From assembly GCA_958496175.1 (NCBI GenBank), contig OY292278.1, positions 9,796,001 to 9,860,000 on the forward strand: a stretch of 64,000 nt of DNA, in the 5' to 3' direction. Below the pieces are notes generated by a model, which had not been told where the DNA came from, made no database searches, and worked only from the letters and a program-made list of their open reading frames with translations. The stretch is from Sisyra terminalis (lineage: Eukaryota > Arthropoda > Insecta > Neuroptera > Sisyridae). This document shows positions 1-12,838 of this stretch, in pieces. Within the stretch, counting starts at the first letter, position 1. Every line of letters starts with the position of its first letter. The translations under genes and the position numbers were made by a program.

Positions 1-400
1 ACGAATAATTTGATGGATTTATAGAAATACTCAAATGATGGAAAGTTCTTACGACTTAGTATTTAAATGCTGCTTGAAAATATGAAGAAAAATAGTAGCT
101 AATGAAGAGTACTTTGGATGGTCATATAGTATGAACTATTTATTCACTATAAACTCCTTAGTTTTGAAAGAAAATGCTGGAATTTTATTTGCACTCCTAA
201 TAATGGTTCTAGGAAGAATTTTATGACGAAATTGATTACTGAATCTTTTGGTTTTAACAACTAATCCTTTATTATTTTAAGAAGATTTCTCATAAAAATA
301 GGCATTGAATAATCATGGCACTTAATATATTTAATGAAAGTTTTCTTTGCAATTTTTTTTTATTGTATTTTATTTATCAAACTATAATCATCCTTCGCCA
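1..400. other. non-coding AT-rich DNA, nothing recognised
   Basis: No open frame of protein-like composition and no repeat shared with the rest of the window was seen here. Confidence 0.5.
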
Positions 401-484
401 CTAAAGATCAATAGCCTTGCTATCACCACCATGATATAGCGACACATTGCTGACCTGGTGCAAATAATAGTCCTCAAAAAAAAA
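401..484 (+). mobile_element. Jockey-type LINE (family J1), 3' tail only
   Basis: About 84 bp matching the last part of the 3' UTR of the LINE copies at 15.9, 54.8 and 57.4 kb, including CACCACCATGATATAGCG, the following 'ctgaactggtgcaaat'-like stretch, and an A-rich end after 'agtcc'. Everything upstream of the UTR is missing. This is the usual result of incomplete reverse transcription (5' truncation). The family is assigned from the longer copies, which encode the C-terminus of a Jockey-clade ORF2. Confidence 0.8.
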
Positions 485-2042
485 TCATCCTGGAAATTTT
501 CAGCAAATATATTTTTCCGGTTAAACCAAAAATCGTTATATATAAACTAATGGCACATCCTGTATAAATTCACAGACTTCCAGGCGAGCATATTGGCTTA
601 CACATTGGTCGTAGATTCGTATCCTGTTGTTAGATTTTGAGAAGACATGAAGAAAAAAACAACCCGTACACGGAAAACCATGAATTGTATTTCCGAATTA
701 CTTCACCGAAAAGGTTAATGACCGTCGTATGAATATATTTTCAAATGCATATAAATGCATACAAAACAAAACCATAAAATCCAGTCGGCCAATGTTTCAT
801 TCATCTAACAAAATTCAAATCGAAAAAACCAGACGCCCCGACATCCTATTTTTACTATAAGAAGAAGAAAAAAAAACGAAAACAATTGTAAACACTTTTC
901 CTTCCACTTTTCATTTCCCGTCCCCTCCCCAAACAAAACGGAAATAAATACCAACATCCGGAAAATAAAATTAGAATTTCAAATTTGCCACACAACAACG
1001 TTCGTAAATAAACGATTACAAAATCTCAAGTTCCAGACATCTCGACTAGACGTACCTCGAAAACAGGAATTACGGGAGGAAAAGGGAATGAACAGGGTTG
1101 CGTTTGATAAATTTAAATCGAAACGAATCGTTCAATCTTCCAACAGTCAGCGTTCGATGCAACTGTCGAATAAATCAAAAAAATTGACGACCAAAAAAAA
1201 AAAAATAGAGGAAAATCTCCGAAACGAGGATTCGAAAAAACCTGAAATATTTACGTCACTATGACGTAATTTATTCACTCGACAGGCGAAAAAAAATCAA
1301 CGAAATACGAACAAATATAATGTGTGAATAACACAAATTTACGTAAATCGGGTGCCAAGTGATTTAATCATATTTTACAAGGGGGCGTTTTGCATAGAAA
1401 TATATATAGTACGAATACATATATTGCGCGGTTCATTCAAAAAAAAAAAAAAATAAAATCGTACACTAGCACTTTCCCAGCGAAATGCATACAAAAAAGG
1501 GAAAAAAAAATCAGTTATATATGGCGACATGATGAAATCATGCACTTGTCCTTAATAGAATTCTTGGAAAGATGCACTGAAATTATTTATTTGACTTAAA
1601 TAATTAACAGAAAACTGTCGAGCGTCATTTCATTGCAATGGGAGCCAAAACCTTGTTATCACTTGTTATGGCAACCTCGATACATAACGGAAATCTCTTT
1701 TATCAAGAAAAGTTTTGCCTTCGTCTTTTAAATGCTCAATTTTATCAAATTTTTTTCCCGACCTTGTTTATGAAAACTTTGAGTCATTAAATAGAGTCCC
1801 AATTTTTCCCAGACCTAATTTGATGTAAATATAGTAATATAGAATGTAATATAGAATTGCATCCAATCATGAAATCAATAAATTAATTAACAATATGTTG
1901 TCAGGTGAAAAAGTATTTATAAGCATAGAAAATTATTTATAAATTGACAACATTAATAATGTGTTTAAAACAGGTGGTAGTTACAGTTGCAACAATGAAC
2001 TAGGGAAAACAAGTTGGAGATAAAACCATTTGTTTGTGACTT
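485..2042. other. non-coding DNA, no gene seen
   Basis: AT-rich with many A-runs. The segment 780-1290 is somewhat richer in CpG than its surroundings and holds the bZIP-site palindrome listed separately. The short open frame at 1390-1599 is lysine- and isoleucine-rich, low in complexity, and is not credited as a gene. Confidence 0.5.
1251..1269. promoter_or_regulatory. palindromic pair of CRE/bZIP-like sites
   Basis: TTACGTCA (1251-1258) and TGACGTAA (1262-1269) form a perfect inverted pair separated by CTA. TGACGTAA/TTACGTCA is a good match to CREB/ATF or PAR-type bZIP sites. No transcription unit is visible nearby, so a regulatory role is only a possibility; a 19-bp palindrome can also arise by chance in 64 kb. 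Confidence 0.25.
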
Positions 2043-2044
2043 TA

Positions 2045-2781
2045 GAGTAGTAGTCTGGTAACTTGGGTTCAAAAAATCGAAATTTTTTTTTGCTTAATTT
2101 GAAAGTACAATGTCTTGAAAATATACTGTGCAAATTTCAGACAAAAATTCGAAATATTTCGGGAGTTATAACGAGTTTCCTAGAGCGCCTCGGAGTCCAA
2201 CGTAAGTATTAGTTTACTTATGAAAATTTGTTGTTGAACTTTAAACGCGTTTTTCTCAAAATATTGTTTTTCTGGTCGGTCCGGGTCCTAACTTTTTTCT
2301 ACTGAACCGATTGCTTTCAACTTTTAACAGGCTGTTTTACACACTTATAGTTCTTGTCGGTACTAACGAGAATTTTTTTCACTTCTAACTTTTTATTTTA
2401 CAACCCTTTCTTTGCTAAAATAAAAGGACTTTTTTTTCAAAGTCCGCCATTTTGTTATTTACCCTTGAAATTTAACTTCAGTAGTTCCGACCAGAATGAC
2501 ATGTCTATAGATTAAGAATAATTAAGAATATTTGATTTCAGATAACATCAAGAGCCAAAATCACCCGGGCCACCCACGTGCATTTTTTTTGAGGTTCCAA
2601 CTTCGAGTGGCAATAATAATAGTAATAAACTATTAAATTTTTTCAAATATTTTTTTTTTATATTTTCAATATGTAAATAAAAACACTCTAAATATTCAAG
2701 ATAATTCATTTTTATTTTCCTTTAAAAAACCACCCTCCAAAGAAGTCATGAAAATAGGCATAAGTTACCAGACTACTACCT
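2045..2781. mobile_element. MITE with TA target site, Tc1/mariner-like
   Basis: The two ends are inverted copies of GTAGTAGTCTGGTAACTT (from 2047, and its reverse complement ending at 2779). TA dinucleotides sit just outside (2043-2044 and 2782-2783), which is the target duplication of Tc1/mariner elements. There is no transposase frame in the 737 bp, so it would depend on an enzyme in trans. The superfamily rests only on the TA and is tentative; other flank alignments do not give a better duplication. Confidence 0.6.
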
Positions 2782-2783
2782 TA

Positions 2784-4371
2784 AGCTATGAGGAAAATGG
2801 GGAATGGGAATAAAATGATTTCCTGTAAATGATTCCACTAATTAATTACCGAAGAAATCAAAAAAACTTTAGGTCATTTCTTTGATAAGTATATTTTTCT
2901 ATTGGGAAAGCTTTAAAGCTTTTCAAACAACATCCAATCAAACAAAAGAAGCCAGTTTTAAAACATTGAAATATTATATAAAAAACACAATATTTATTTT
3001 TCATTATATTCCATCACGAAATAACAAAATTTCCCCTGAAATATTTTCCTTTCGCGTTTACTAGAGCATATAATAACATTCATCACAACCTCCAACAACA
3101 AACCCCTTTTCTCCTCCACCCCATAAAACAAATTCACTTCAACAATGTCGAAATGAATAATGGTCCTGGTGACGGTTATTAACGGTAACATTAACGATTT
3201 GAAAAACTCAAAAGTAAAAAGGTAGAAAATCCAAAGAAACCTTTGTGCAATAAAGTGTTATCATTCGATTAAAAATCCAATTCGGGAAAATCCGAAGTCA
3301 AGCTCAATTCCCTCGTTCACGTGAACTATTTCCCATGTGATTTCCCTTTTCATCAACCTGAACTGATTATCTATCTGGACAAAAGACTGAGAAAAAATTC
3401 GTGGAATTTCCAATAATTCAAAATAACACAATTCGCACCCACCAACCAACCGACAATTTCCACCAAATCAACTCGCACATAATTCACGGCACCGACCTCA
3501 AACTGGAAACCTTCGGGGCATATTTTCTTTTTCCAGTCGGGGATGAATTGTTTTGGTTCAAAGGTGGTGGTTGGTCGCAAGGAATAAGGCAACGCTGCAA
3601 GGTTAATATATTGCGTTTGGGGTGCGCAACAGCCACACGACTTTAAATCTTTAAGAGCAAATCGCACAATAAACCACCACAACCACCGGTTACCGGTTTG
3701 CCTTTGAAGAAAATATCAAAACGAGGATTTTCCCTGTTTCGTGTGTGAGGGGTGGCAGGGGGTTGGCTAGATGAAAATCAAGGCACACGCGAACATTCGT
3801 TTAATCGAAATTCTACAACAAAAAATTTTTTTAAAAAAAAAAATCTTAAGATTAACGCATTGAAACGGAGATTTACTGACGACAAATTTATAATTTTTGT
3901 GAATGTTGCACAAAAAAAAAACTGATATTGTTAAAATATATTTTTAAAACATGATTTACTTTTAAACAATGAAAATCTAAAGAAGAAAAAGTAGAATTAA
4001 AGTTTCTGAACTGTAAAATGTATTAGCCATTATTGCACACACTGAGCTTTATCAAAGTTTCGTAACTGTAGTCTGGATTTTCCGGCTTTTTTATAATGTT
4101 ATGCCTTCTAAATATATTTTTTCTTAAAATTGGTGTAATATTAAATAGTATCCAATATTTAAAAGTGAAACAGGATGTTTCAATTCCACATTTTAATTAT
4201 ATTGAAAAATAAGGGAAATTCAAACGGTTTTATATACGACGGTGCATCCGGCCACTGTCTCATACAATAAAAAGATTAATTAATTTCCTGTAATATCTCA
4301 TTTCTTCTATGACTTAATAATTTCCTTCGCCTAAAACTCAGTAAATTTGCACGGAGATTTAAAAACTAAAT
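2784..4371. other. non-coding DNA, no gene seen
   Basis: The part 3280-3700 has lower AT content and open frames on both strands that overlap each other. None shows a recognisable domain, so they are not called as genes. This stretch could be a conserved non-coding element. Confidence 0.45.
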
Positions 4372-4618
4372 TTATCTTTTGCAAATTTTTCGTCAAAATA
4401 CTCCAAATAACTATTGAAATTTTGGGAAAACATTCCCAAAATAAAAGTAATAACAAATGCAAGCGCAATCTATTGGTTAGATAAAACTTAATTTAACTTT
4501 TGTCAGATTTTTCGTCAAATATACTCCAAATAAAAACTATTGAAATTTTGGAAAATCATCCCCAAAATAAAAGCAATAACTTGCAAATGCATGCGCAGTC
4601 TATTGGTTAGATTAAGTT
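4372..4618. repeat. tandem duplication, unit about 125 bp
   Basis: Two adjacent diverged copies (about 4372-4497 and 4498-4618). Each carries 'tttttcgtcaaa', 'ctattgaaattttgg', 'cccaaaataaaag' and 'tctattggttagat' in the same order. No coding potential. Confidence 0.8.
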
Positions 4619-7600
4619 TTAAAAATAGGGGTCACTTTGCAAAAAATTAAAGAAAGATCTTAAGTTTTATCAATGAAAGTTGTTATTCCTTAAATTCTTT
4701 TTTCTTGTTACTAAAAGACTTGTCTTTATACTAGGTAACCCGGAAAGAAATTTAATTTTTAAAACAACAATTACCACTTGCAATTATCATATATCTGCTT
4801 ATAACTTATTTCAAAGTTGTACTAAAGATATTTTATGATTAGTGACTTAATAATTGATAAAAAAATTCAAGTTCTTTTTTATATCGAAATTTATATTAAA
4901 ATGGTAAGACCAAAACCCCAAAAGAATTCAAATTCAGTATTATATATTCTTCGATTTTTACAGGGAAACACGCAAAGTCGTTTTTTAAATAATTTTCAAT
5001 GTTTATCTAAGTCTATTAGATGATCATTAATGTCAAATAATTTTTTTAAGTTCAAATTTGATAATTTTTATTTCTCCAATAGGTATCAACAAGGAATGGT
5101 AAAAATTTAATCAAGTAGAAGTTAAGGAAGCAAATTGGGCCAAATATATGCCAGAAAGTCGAAAAGCTGTCAAATAATCCTACTCAATTTTGGTGATTAA
5201 CCAAATACCCAAAAGTGACTAAGAACTGGTATCACAAAAATTCTCTGTTGCAACAGGATAATGCAAGACTCCTCTGCAAAAGAAAAGCCCTGGAAAAACT
5301 AATGAATTAAGAAAAGGGGTGATATTACCGTATTCCTATTGGATTTCTTTATATTTCAATCGTTAAAACTTTTACCAGGAGGTAAAAAAATTTAATCTTA
5401 AGTGGTGTCCAAAATATAATTTTTTGATATTTTCCTTAGTAATCAATTAATTATAACTAATTTAGTATTAAAATTTGCACACTAGATTGTCAAAATGTTG
5501 ATACTATTGAGGCGGATTAAATCATTGATTTAAAATCAAAAGTTAAAATAAAATTGTATATTAAAAAAAATAAAATTACTTTCCGGTACACCTAATATTA
5601 ACCAATAACTTCTCGACAATTTCTTCAAGGGGTGAATGCATTAATCATGGGACCAAAATACCAAAACTAGAGCTAGAAATAAGTTTGTATTATTATCAAC
5701 CAAAAAAGTTACTTTGAATCAATATCAAGATGTCTTACGATTCACGCCCTATATTACAAGTATAATTTGGTAAATGACTAATTGATGGTTGCTGAATTTT
5801 GGGTCACTTTTTTCGAGTTAAATTCTTGGTTCAAATGGTTGGAAAAAGAAAATTAAACCGAGAAAGAACCGAAGAAAATCAATCAAGTATAAGTATACGG
5901 TAGTATATCAAATATAAGGTAGTTAAACCACCTGAATTGTCTTCTTATTTAAAAAAATAAAAGCTGAGATCTGAATGTTATCATCTGTTAATAGGTAAAG
6001 CCGAGTACGAAAAATTGAGTTTTTTTTTTTGTCGCAATTTTGCCGTTGATGTCTTTATGCGATAAAAATACTGTTGAATTCGTATTACAAATATTAATTT
6101 TTAAATGTATTTTGTTTTCATTTAAACTATAGTTTTCTTAAATTATATCATTTTTTAAAATAGAAAATTTAACAATTTTTGATATGTAAGCCTCATCTTT
6201 TAAGCAGGGATTAAATATAGAAAATACCACCTATTTAGGGCTGCAATCTCGTCAATTTCTAAGTTTCAGCTAGTCCAATCGTTTCAGCCCAAAATTTTAC
6301 GTTGATTCTTTAAGAGTTTTCCCGTGTAAAGCTCTGCTTTATATACATTTTTTTTTGAAGACTAATGAAGAGAAAGAACTTCAAATTTCTCTATGTATAT
6401 ATTAATATTTATTTAAGACGTATATCTTTATAAGTTTTTAATCAAAAGTCTTAAGCAGAACGTGAATTTTCCACCTCGAGAAAAAGAATGCATAATTTCT
6501 CCTCGATTTCAAATAATTGGCTTATAAAAATTAAAAAACGGCATTTAAATCTATGAGCTTTTGAAGCAAAGAATTGAAACTTGGAAGATTTTTTTGTTCT
6601 TGTGTTTTTATTATAAAAAGAAAAAAAAATAGATAAAAAAAATATTCGAAATTATTTGATGATTTAGCTGATTTCGTCCGTCGACATATGCTGAGTGTTA
6701 TCTACTAATTGGAACTCAATAAGCCTTATTGTACTCTCAAAATATAATCAAGGAAAGTTTGAAAAATACAGTTTAAAAAAAACGCGATTAAAGTTTCAAG
6801 TGATTTGAATTAAATTGTATGATTATTATGATTAGAATTATACCGACTTTTGTATCTTTGTACCGACTGCACCTTTCTAACGACTTCAAATTTTAAAAAA
6901 TCACTTTTCCACCATATTTCTAGACATGGAAGCTATTTATGCCAAAAACAATTTTTTTTTAACTCATCTCACGGAAAAACCCTTTTTATATCAATTTTGG
7001 ACTATCAAAAAAAAACTATCAAAACTATGCCTTCGTCTTGAATAACAATTTGCATTTTTTTCGTAGATTTAAAATCATAACAAGTTCCAATTTTCTCGAA
7101 AAAATTTCAAGAGGGGTGGCATATAAGGTAATTGCACACGGACGGCCGACACCTTAAGATCGTTAGCTAAATTTTAGGTATTTCAATGGACGGTTTATTA
7201 TGACAAGTTGGCAAATTTTTTGGATATCCAACTATCCCCTGGGAACCGATGAGATGAATTATATTGACATGAACAGGAAATTGCATAAATACCAGGAAAT
7301 ACCTTGACATTCCAAGCAATTTATGAAATGTCGGACAAAACATTAATATTGAAATACAATTGTTTTTTCCTTTTTGAATATAAAAATCTAACTTTTGAAT
7401 ATTTTTCAATTCTGTGTAGTACATTAAATTAAGGTAGAAGATAATGAAGAATGCTTCATAATTTCACTGTAGATATTATTGATTTTTTTTCGTTAATACT
7501 TTGTTGTGTATCTTATTTCATTTTGCAGGACCATTCATTAATTAAGAGACAAATTTTGATAGTTTTCTTAATCATCGATTTCGTGATTTCTAGCGACAAA

Positions 7601-7648
7601 TCTGGTCCAAAAAATTGTGTACAAAATTGTATATTATAGTGATAATTT
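4619..7648. other. non-coding DNA, no gene or repeat seen
   Basis: AT-rich and without a protein-like frame. I found no repeat shared with the rest of the window. A poorly conserved element could still be present. Confidence 0.4.
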
Positions 7649-7656
7649 GTATAGGT

Positions 7657-8101
7657 CAGTGGTCGGAGAACCGAAGTACATTACCCCAAATGGAGTAAAT
7701 AAGATTTTTTTTTGGGTAATAGAGAAATCGTCTTTTTGGTTGTCAAAGGCTGCAAAGGCTTTCAACATTGCACATGATGAGGCAGTAAAAAGTTTCCATT
7801 TGCAATAACCTTCCTTTATAAACAAGGCTTTTCCACTTTAATGAACATAAAAACAAAAAAACAGAAATTGATTTAACGCCAATGACTGCATTTAAATTGC
7901 TCTTACATCAAAAAGTCCCAATTTTGAAGTAATTACATCAAACATGAACCAACATCACGTGTTTGTAAATCAACAAATACGTGTTTGTAAATTAATTCAA
8001 TAAATAATATTTATTTAAAATTTACATTGATTATTTTGGGGTAGTATCGACTTACGCAAAAATATTTTGGGGTAATGGTTAAAAAAGTTCCCCGATCGCT
8101 G
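7657..8101. mobile_element. hAT-type MITE, 445 bp
   Basis: The termini are CAGTGGTCGG at the left and CCGATCGCTG at the right (reverse complement CAGCGATCGG). They continue inward with 'attaccccaaa' at the left and 'ttttggggtaat' at the right. The element is flanked by a perfect 8-bp duplication, GTATAGGT (7649-7656 and 8102-8109). An 8-bp duplication with CAG-type ends is diagnostic of the hAT superfamily. No transposase is encoded. Confidence 0.88.
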
Positions 8102-8184
8102 GTATAGGTACTAACAATGGAAGAACCTAAGAAAACAGGAAGAAGAAAAATTGGAATCTTGGACGGAAAAATGCCGTTTAAGCT

Positions 8185-8348
8185 CAAGGTTTATAAAATA
8201 CACAGGTGGCCTCATGGTGGCTACGTGATGGATACGTGACGTATCCAGAAGAAATTCGTACATATCTTCAGACTGATTCAATTTCAAAATTCTTCGTATG
8301 ACGTCATTTTTTTTCTAATGGAGCAACCTGTGTAATTTACAAACCTTG
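8185..8348. mobile_element. Mutator-type MITE, 164 bp (family M)
   Basis: Inverted ends CAAGGTTTATAAAATACACA (left) and its near reverse complement ending AAACCTTG (right). A perfect 9-bp duplication GTTTAAGCT lies outside (8176-8184 and 8349-8357). Nine-bp duplications are typical of Mutator-like (MULE) elements. Related copies lie at 54724-54832 (partial) and 55486-55648. No frame; non-autonomous. Confidence 0.85.
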
Positions 8349-8357
8349 GTTTAAGCT

Positions 8358-9444
8358 TGGATTTTAAGAACTTATTTTCTGTAATTAGGCAGAAAATTTA
8401 TCCTTCCACCATGGTTAAAATCCTATAATTTCATCAAATATGTTATCCTTATCCTAAGCATTTAAATTTGGTACTAATTTCATAAAAAAAACGATTTAAG
8501 TGCATTTAAAAACCGCCGAGATTACATTCAAAAATAATTTCAATTGCCGACTTTTGGAATCGTTTGTATATATGAAATTGTGTATTATAAATATTATTTA
8601 ACACCTCTTCATTTCTCTGTCTCATTCCCGGTTGTTTTCTTCTTCGTTTTTTTTTTTTGGTCTCTCGTAATAAAATAATTTCTCGGTTGTGCGAAAGTAA
8701 AATGTATTCATTTGGGCCACACTATTTTATTTGGCACATTCGAAAAGTCGCATTGCTGCTAGAAAATAAATAAAAATACCAATGTTATGTTGCGAACATT
8801 ACAAAACATTACTCACATTTGAAATGTACAGCTGTTGGACGAAACGCCATACTTATATATGAATGTAGGTACTATACGTAGTACCTATACAAAACCAAAC
8901 CTCACAATAACCCCTTTTCTTTTGGTCTGTCCATAAGTTTCATAATAACATTAAGTCCGTCTGGCAATTTTCATCCTTACAAATATCTATTCTTGTCGAA
9001 AAAAAAACCCATTTCATCTTTCAATGATAAATTCTGCACACCAACAAAAAAAAAACAGTCATTCCGTTGCCAATTACATGATTGCCTCCTTTTATATTCT
9101 CTCGCATTTCTTTACCGATTTTTTTTTTTGTAATTATGTTTTAATTTATTTTCAAACTTTTGACTTTCGGCGTTTAAAATTCACGCCACATTTGGTCGAG
9201 TGAAACGTAAAAGAAAAAAAAATGATGTGCAAATAAATTTCAACAGAACATCAATTTCGGTTAAGTAACACGTTAAGTGTATTATTGCGGCTCATAACAA
9301 GGGAATGTCGAAAAAATAAATCATAAAAGAAATGCTTTCGGTGACTTATTTGCCGTTTGAAATTAGCCAATAAATATGTGTGAAAAATAACGTTTGCATA
9401 AGGCATCAAAGTAGGAATGCAGTGTAAATAACAAGTTTAAAAAT
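8358..9444. other. non-coding DNA, no gene seen
   Basis: AT-rich, with several T- and A-runs around 8640-9140. No protein-like frame or shared repeat was noticed. Confidence 0.45.
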
Positions 9445-11205
9445 GACATGGATATTGCTTAAAGTTGGCCCTAATTTTAAACCTGAAAAAATCATTTGGA
9501 TAGTCAATAATTTTATACTTTTTACCCCAATATAGCGACAATTTTCTCTACTATATATTAGGACAAAAGTGATCAACTGCAATGTGTTCTCTATGGTCTT
9601 ATTAATCGACTCTAAACCAAAGAAAATACGGCAACAACGAATTCTGAAGAAGTATCAACTTGACCACAAAAAAATGATGTTGCAGGACATGGATATTGCT
9701 TAAAGTTGGACCTAACTTTTAATCTGAAAAAAATCAATTGGAAAGTCGATAATTTTATACTTTTTATCCCGATATTCCGACAATTTTTCTCTTCTATATA
9801 TCAGGACAAAAGTAGTCAAGTGCAATGTGTTCCCTATGGTCTTAGTAGGGATGAAAGAATGGAACCTTATCCAGAGAATAAATGACAACATTGAATTCGG
9901 AAGACGTATCAACTTGACCCAGAGTGGCCAATGAAAATGATGGTGCAGGCTACTTTGGAAATAAATCATAACTATGCGGGCCAAAGATATTAAAAAAATA
10001 ATATTTTTGAAGAAAATTAAATATCCTACAAAAAAGTTCAAATTGTAAATTTTCATCAAATCAGCCGTTTTTTTATAGTCGAGCCTTAAACATTGATCAA
10101 TTTTTATGCTTTAGTTTTAAACCGTTGGATTTAAGTAACTTTTGAATGAATTAATACTCGGAGAAAAATTTTTATATGAACCCTTTAATGATATTCAATG
10201 TTCTACAAAAAAGTTATTTTTGTATTTTTCGATAAATTTACTTTATTTAAAACTATTTAAGACTTCTATATATTAAGACAAAAATGGGCAAGTGAAATGT
10301 GTTCCCTATTGTCTAATTGGGGATGAAAATATGGACTCTTATCCAGAGACTGGACGACAACATTGAATCCTGAAGGAGTATCAACTAGACCCAGAGTGGC
10401 CAATGAAAATTATGTTGCAGGCCATTTTAAAAATAAATCATTCAAAGATTCGCGGACAAGATTTATTAAAAAATATATATTTTTGAAGAAAATTAAATGC
10501 CCTGCAAAAATTTCAAATTGCAAATTTTCATCTAATCAACCGTTTTCTTATAATCGAGCCTTGATCAATGATCTATTTTTTTGCTTTTATTTTTAAACGA
10601 TAGATTTTAGTAACTTTTGAGTAGATTAATCTTAGGAGCAAAAATTATATATATACTCTTTAATGATATTAAATGTTCTACAAAGTTGAAGTAAAATTAT
10701 ATCAAGAATTAAATACTTTTGAGAAAAGTAAATTTATGAAAAAATGCTTAAGAACTTTTTGTAGAGCTTTAAATTTCCTTCAAGAATATAAATAAATTTT
10801 GCTCTGAATATCAAATTTTTCATTAGTTACACAGTAACAGAGTTAATAATCAAATCATAAAAATAGAATAATGTTCAAGACTCGATTATAAACAAATGGT
10901 TGATCTGACGAAAATTTATAACAAGATATTTTTTGTAGAGAATTCAATTACTTTTAAGAATATGTATTGCTTAATGCTTTCATTGGGGTGACTCAAAAGT
11001 TTTGAGAAAAAAATTACGCATTGAATTAAAAAATCAACAGCAGTAATGATAGACCTCATAATATCAATATTGGGGGCTCGAAATTGCACTAAATTTCTTT
11101 TAGTCCTCTTTAATAATATCTTAGATATATCACCTTGATCAAAACGATCTAAAAGCGGACCCCCAAACATATGCTCGCGGACCCCCAGGGGTCCGAGAAC
11201 CACGG
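9445..11205. repeat. repeat family B, rearranged copy 1
   Basis: A 241-bp unit starting 'gacatggatattgcttaaagttgg' in part is present at 9445 and again at 9686. A further partial unit starts near 10262, so the left half has been tandemly amplified. The right part (about 10720-11205) ends with 'gatagacctcataatatcaatatt' type sequence and matches 32.8-33.26 kb (copy 2). Recurrent inner phrases are 'ttctacaaaa', 'cgagcc' and 'acattgatcaatttttatgc'. No coding frame. It is related in layout to family A. The last 50 bp (11160-11205) contain CGGACCCCCAGGGGTCCG, which resembles hAT ends. Confidence 0.7.
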
Positions 11206-12837
11206 GTTTGGAAACAAAGATTTAGATGAATAAACTTGTTTTTTTAATTTTCTGAATAAATTTCAAGAATTTTTTATCAAGCTAGTATCCCTTAAATAAA
11301 ATAGTCGATTGTTGGACCAGCTTAGTACCACTTGTGTAAATCTTTTTTGAAATATTGCTTGCGAAAATCATATATATTAGATTTTCGCCAATAAGGCAAC
11401 GTTACCGTAAAAAAAAGCCCAAAAATTGCCGTTCTAATAGCAATGAATAATCGAGGCAATTTGTATATATTTGATTTAAAGAAATGCGTGTAACCATTAA
11501 GGATAAATATTCATATAATTCAACGAGTAATAAAAGTACAAATGAAAAGCCAAATATTTATTCCATTCAGAATCAATAATTGCTTCAGGTCTCAAGGTAT
11601 TTAATGCTATGTCGCTATGATATTTAATTCTTTGTACAACTTTAACTTTATACAATATTTTTCTCAAAATTTTAATTTATTTTTGGAAACTTTAATCCAG
11701 GTTTGTTATTGTAACATTCCCAGTATTTAAGTTTTACTCCAATAATCAGATTAGAACTGGTATTGTAAACATATAAGGAAAATATTGTATTTCTTCTCCT
11801 TTAACCTTATATTATCAAAAGCTTTAATTTTAAATGATACTTTTCAATTAATCAAAAATAAAATTAGAGAAAATTATTTATGTTTACAAATTCTTTTGAT
11901 GTTATTATAATACGATGAGTTGTCAACCCTCATAATAATTTAACACTAAAAGCTCTCCGATGATGAAAGTCCCATGTTTATCCGATAATTCGTTTTTGTG
12001 TGAAACCCTAAAAAGTTAAGAGGCAACTTTCCTCTTTGTTAAATGTGTTAGTTTAAAGTTTGGTGTATGATCTCAAACACACATTGTATTCTATAGCACA
12101 AAGCTCAAATAAAGCTTGTGATAATGTTGCATTGTTGTCTTTTAAGTGACGATACCAACCATTGTAAGTTTGTCTCGTATTGTTAACAACCGGAAAGCTT
12201 TAAGCTCTCAAGAAGTTCGTGTTTCAACAATTTGATCGATTTTTAACTATAACTTTACCTTTTAAATTTTCAGCAAATCTATTCGAAATTTTTGCCTTTA
12301 TCTTCTATACGATTTCACTGCTTATCAGCGACATGTTTCAGAGGAATTAGTCAAAAAAATTATGCAAAAATACTTAATGAATGTCAAAAAGAATTTGAGA
12401 AGGGACAAGGCGTGGAAAATTAAGATTTCAGAGCTGATTTATTTATGAGACATAAGACTAATTACTAAAATTCAAGACAATGATGGAGTTGGGGATGAAA
12501 ATGAAAAATGCATTACATATTCACGTTCTTTTACAACCTTAAGTTAAAATTAGTAAAACCCATTTTATGACGGTAGAAGCATCCAGAAAATTTTAGAAAT
12601 TTCCCAGGGAATAAAGTTCAAATCTGTTAAAAGGGGTTTACCACACTTTAAAATTGTTAACCTCTTTGTAAAAATATTTATAAACATTTGATTTATGTGA
12701 ATATAGGAGTTAAACATTTTGACGAAACTCCCTTAATCAATTCTAGGAATAAATTTAATTTATGGTTCCTTTAATTGATCAGTTAGGCAATATAAAGGAT
12801 GAATTTCAATATCAATTGAAACAAAATTGTGATTATA
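11206..12837. other. non-coding DNA, no gene seen
   Basis: AT-rich, with no protein-like frame and no shared repeat recognised. Confidence 0.45.
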
Positions 12838-12838
12838 A

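Noticed and set aside
3371..3682. Overlapping 103- and 81-codon frames on both strands
   Set aside because: They overlap each other and lack a domain or any support beyond length.
9712..10059. 115-codon minus-strand frame
   Set aside because: Lies wholly inside the tandemly duplicated part of family B and is not preserved in the related unit at 10.26 kb.
11160..11205. Separate hAT insertion (CGGACCCCCAGGGGTCCG)
   Set aside because: Only one end-like sequence is visible, with no partner and no duplication, so it is mentioned under family B only.
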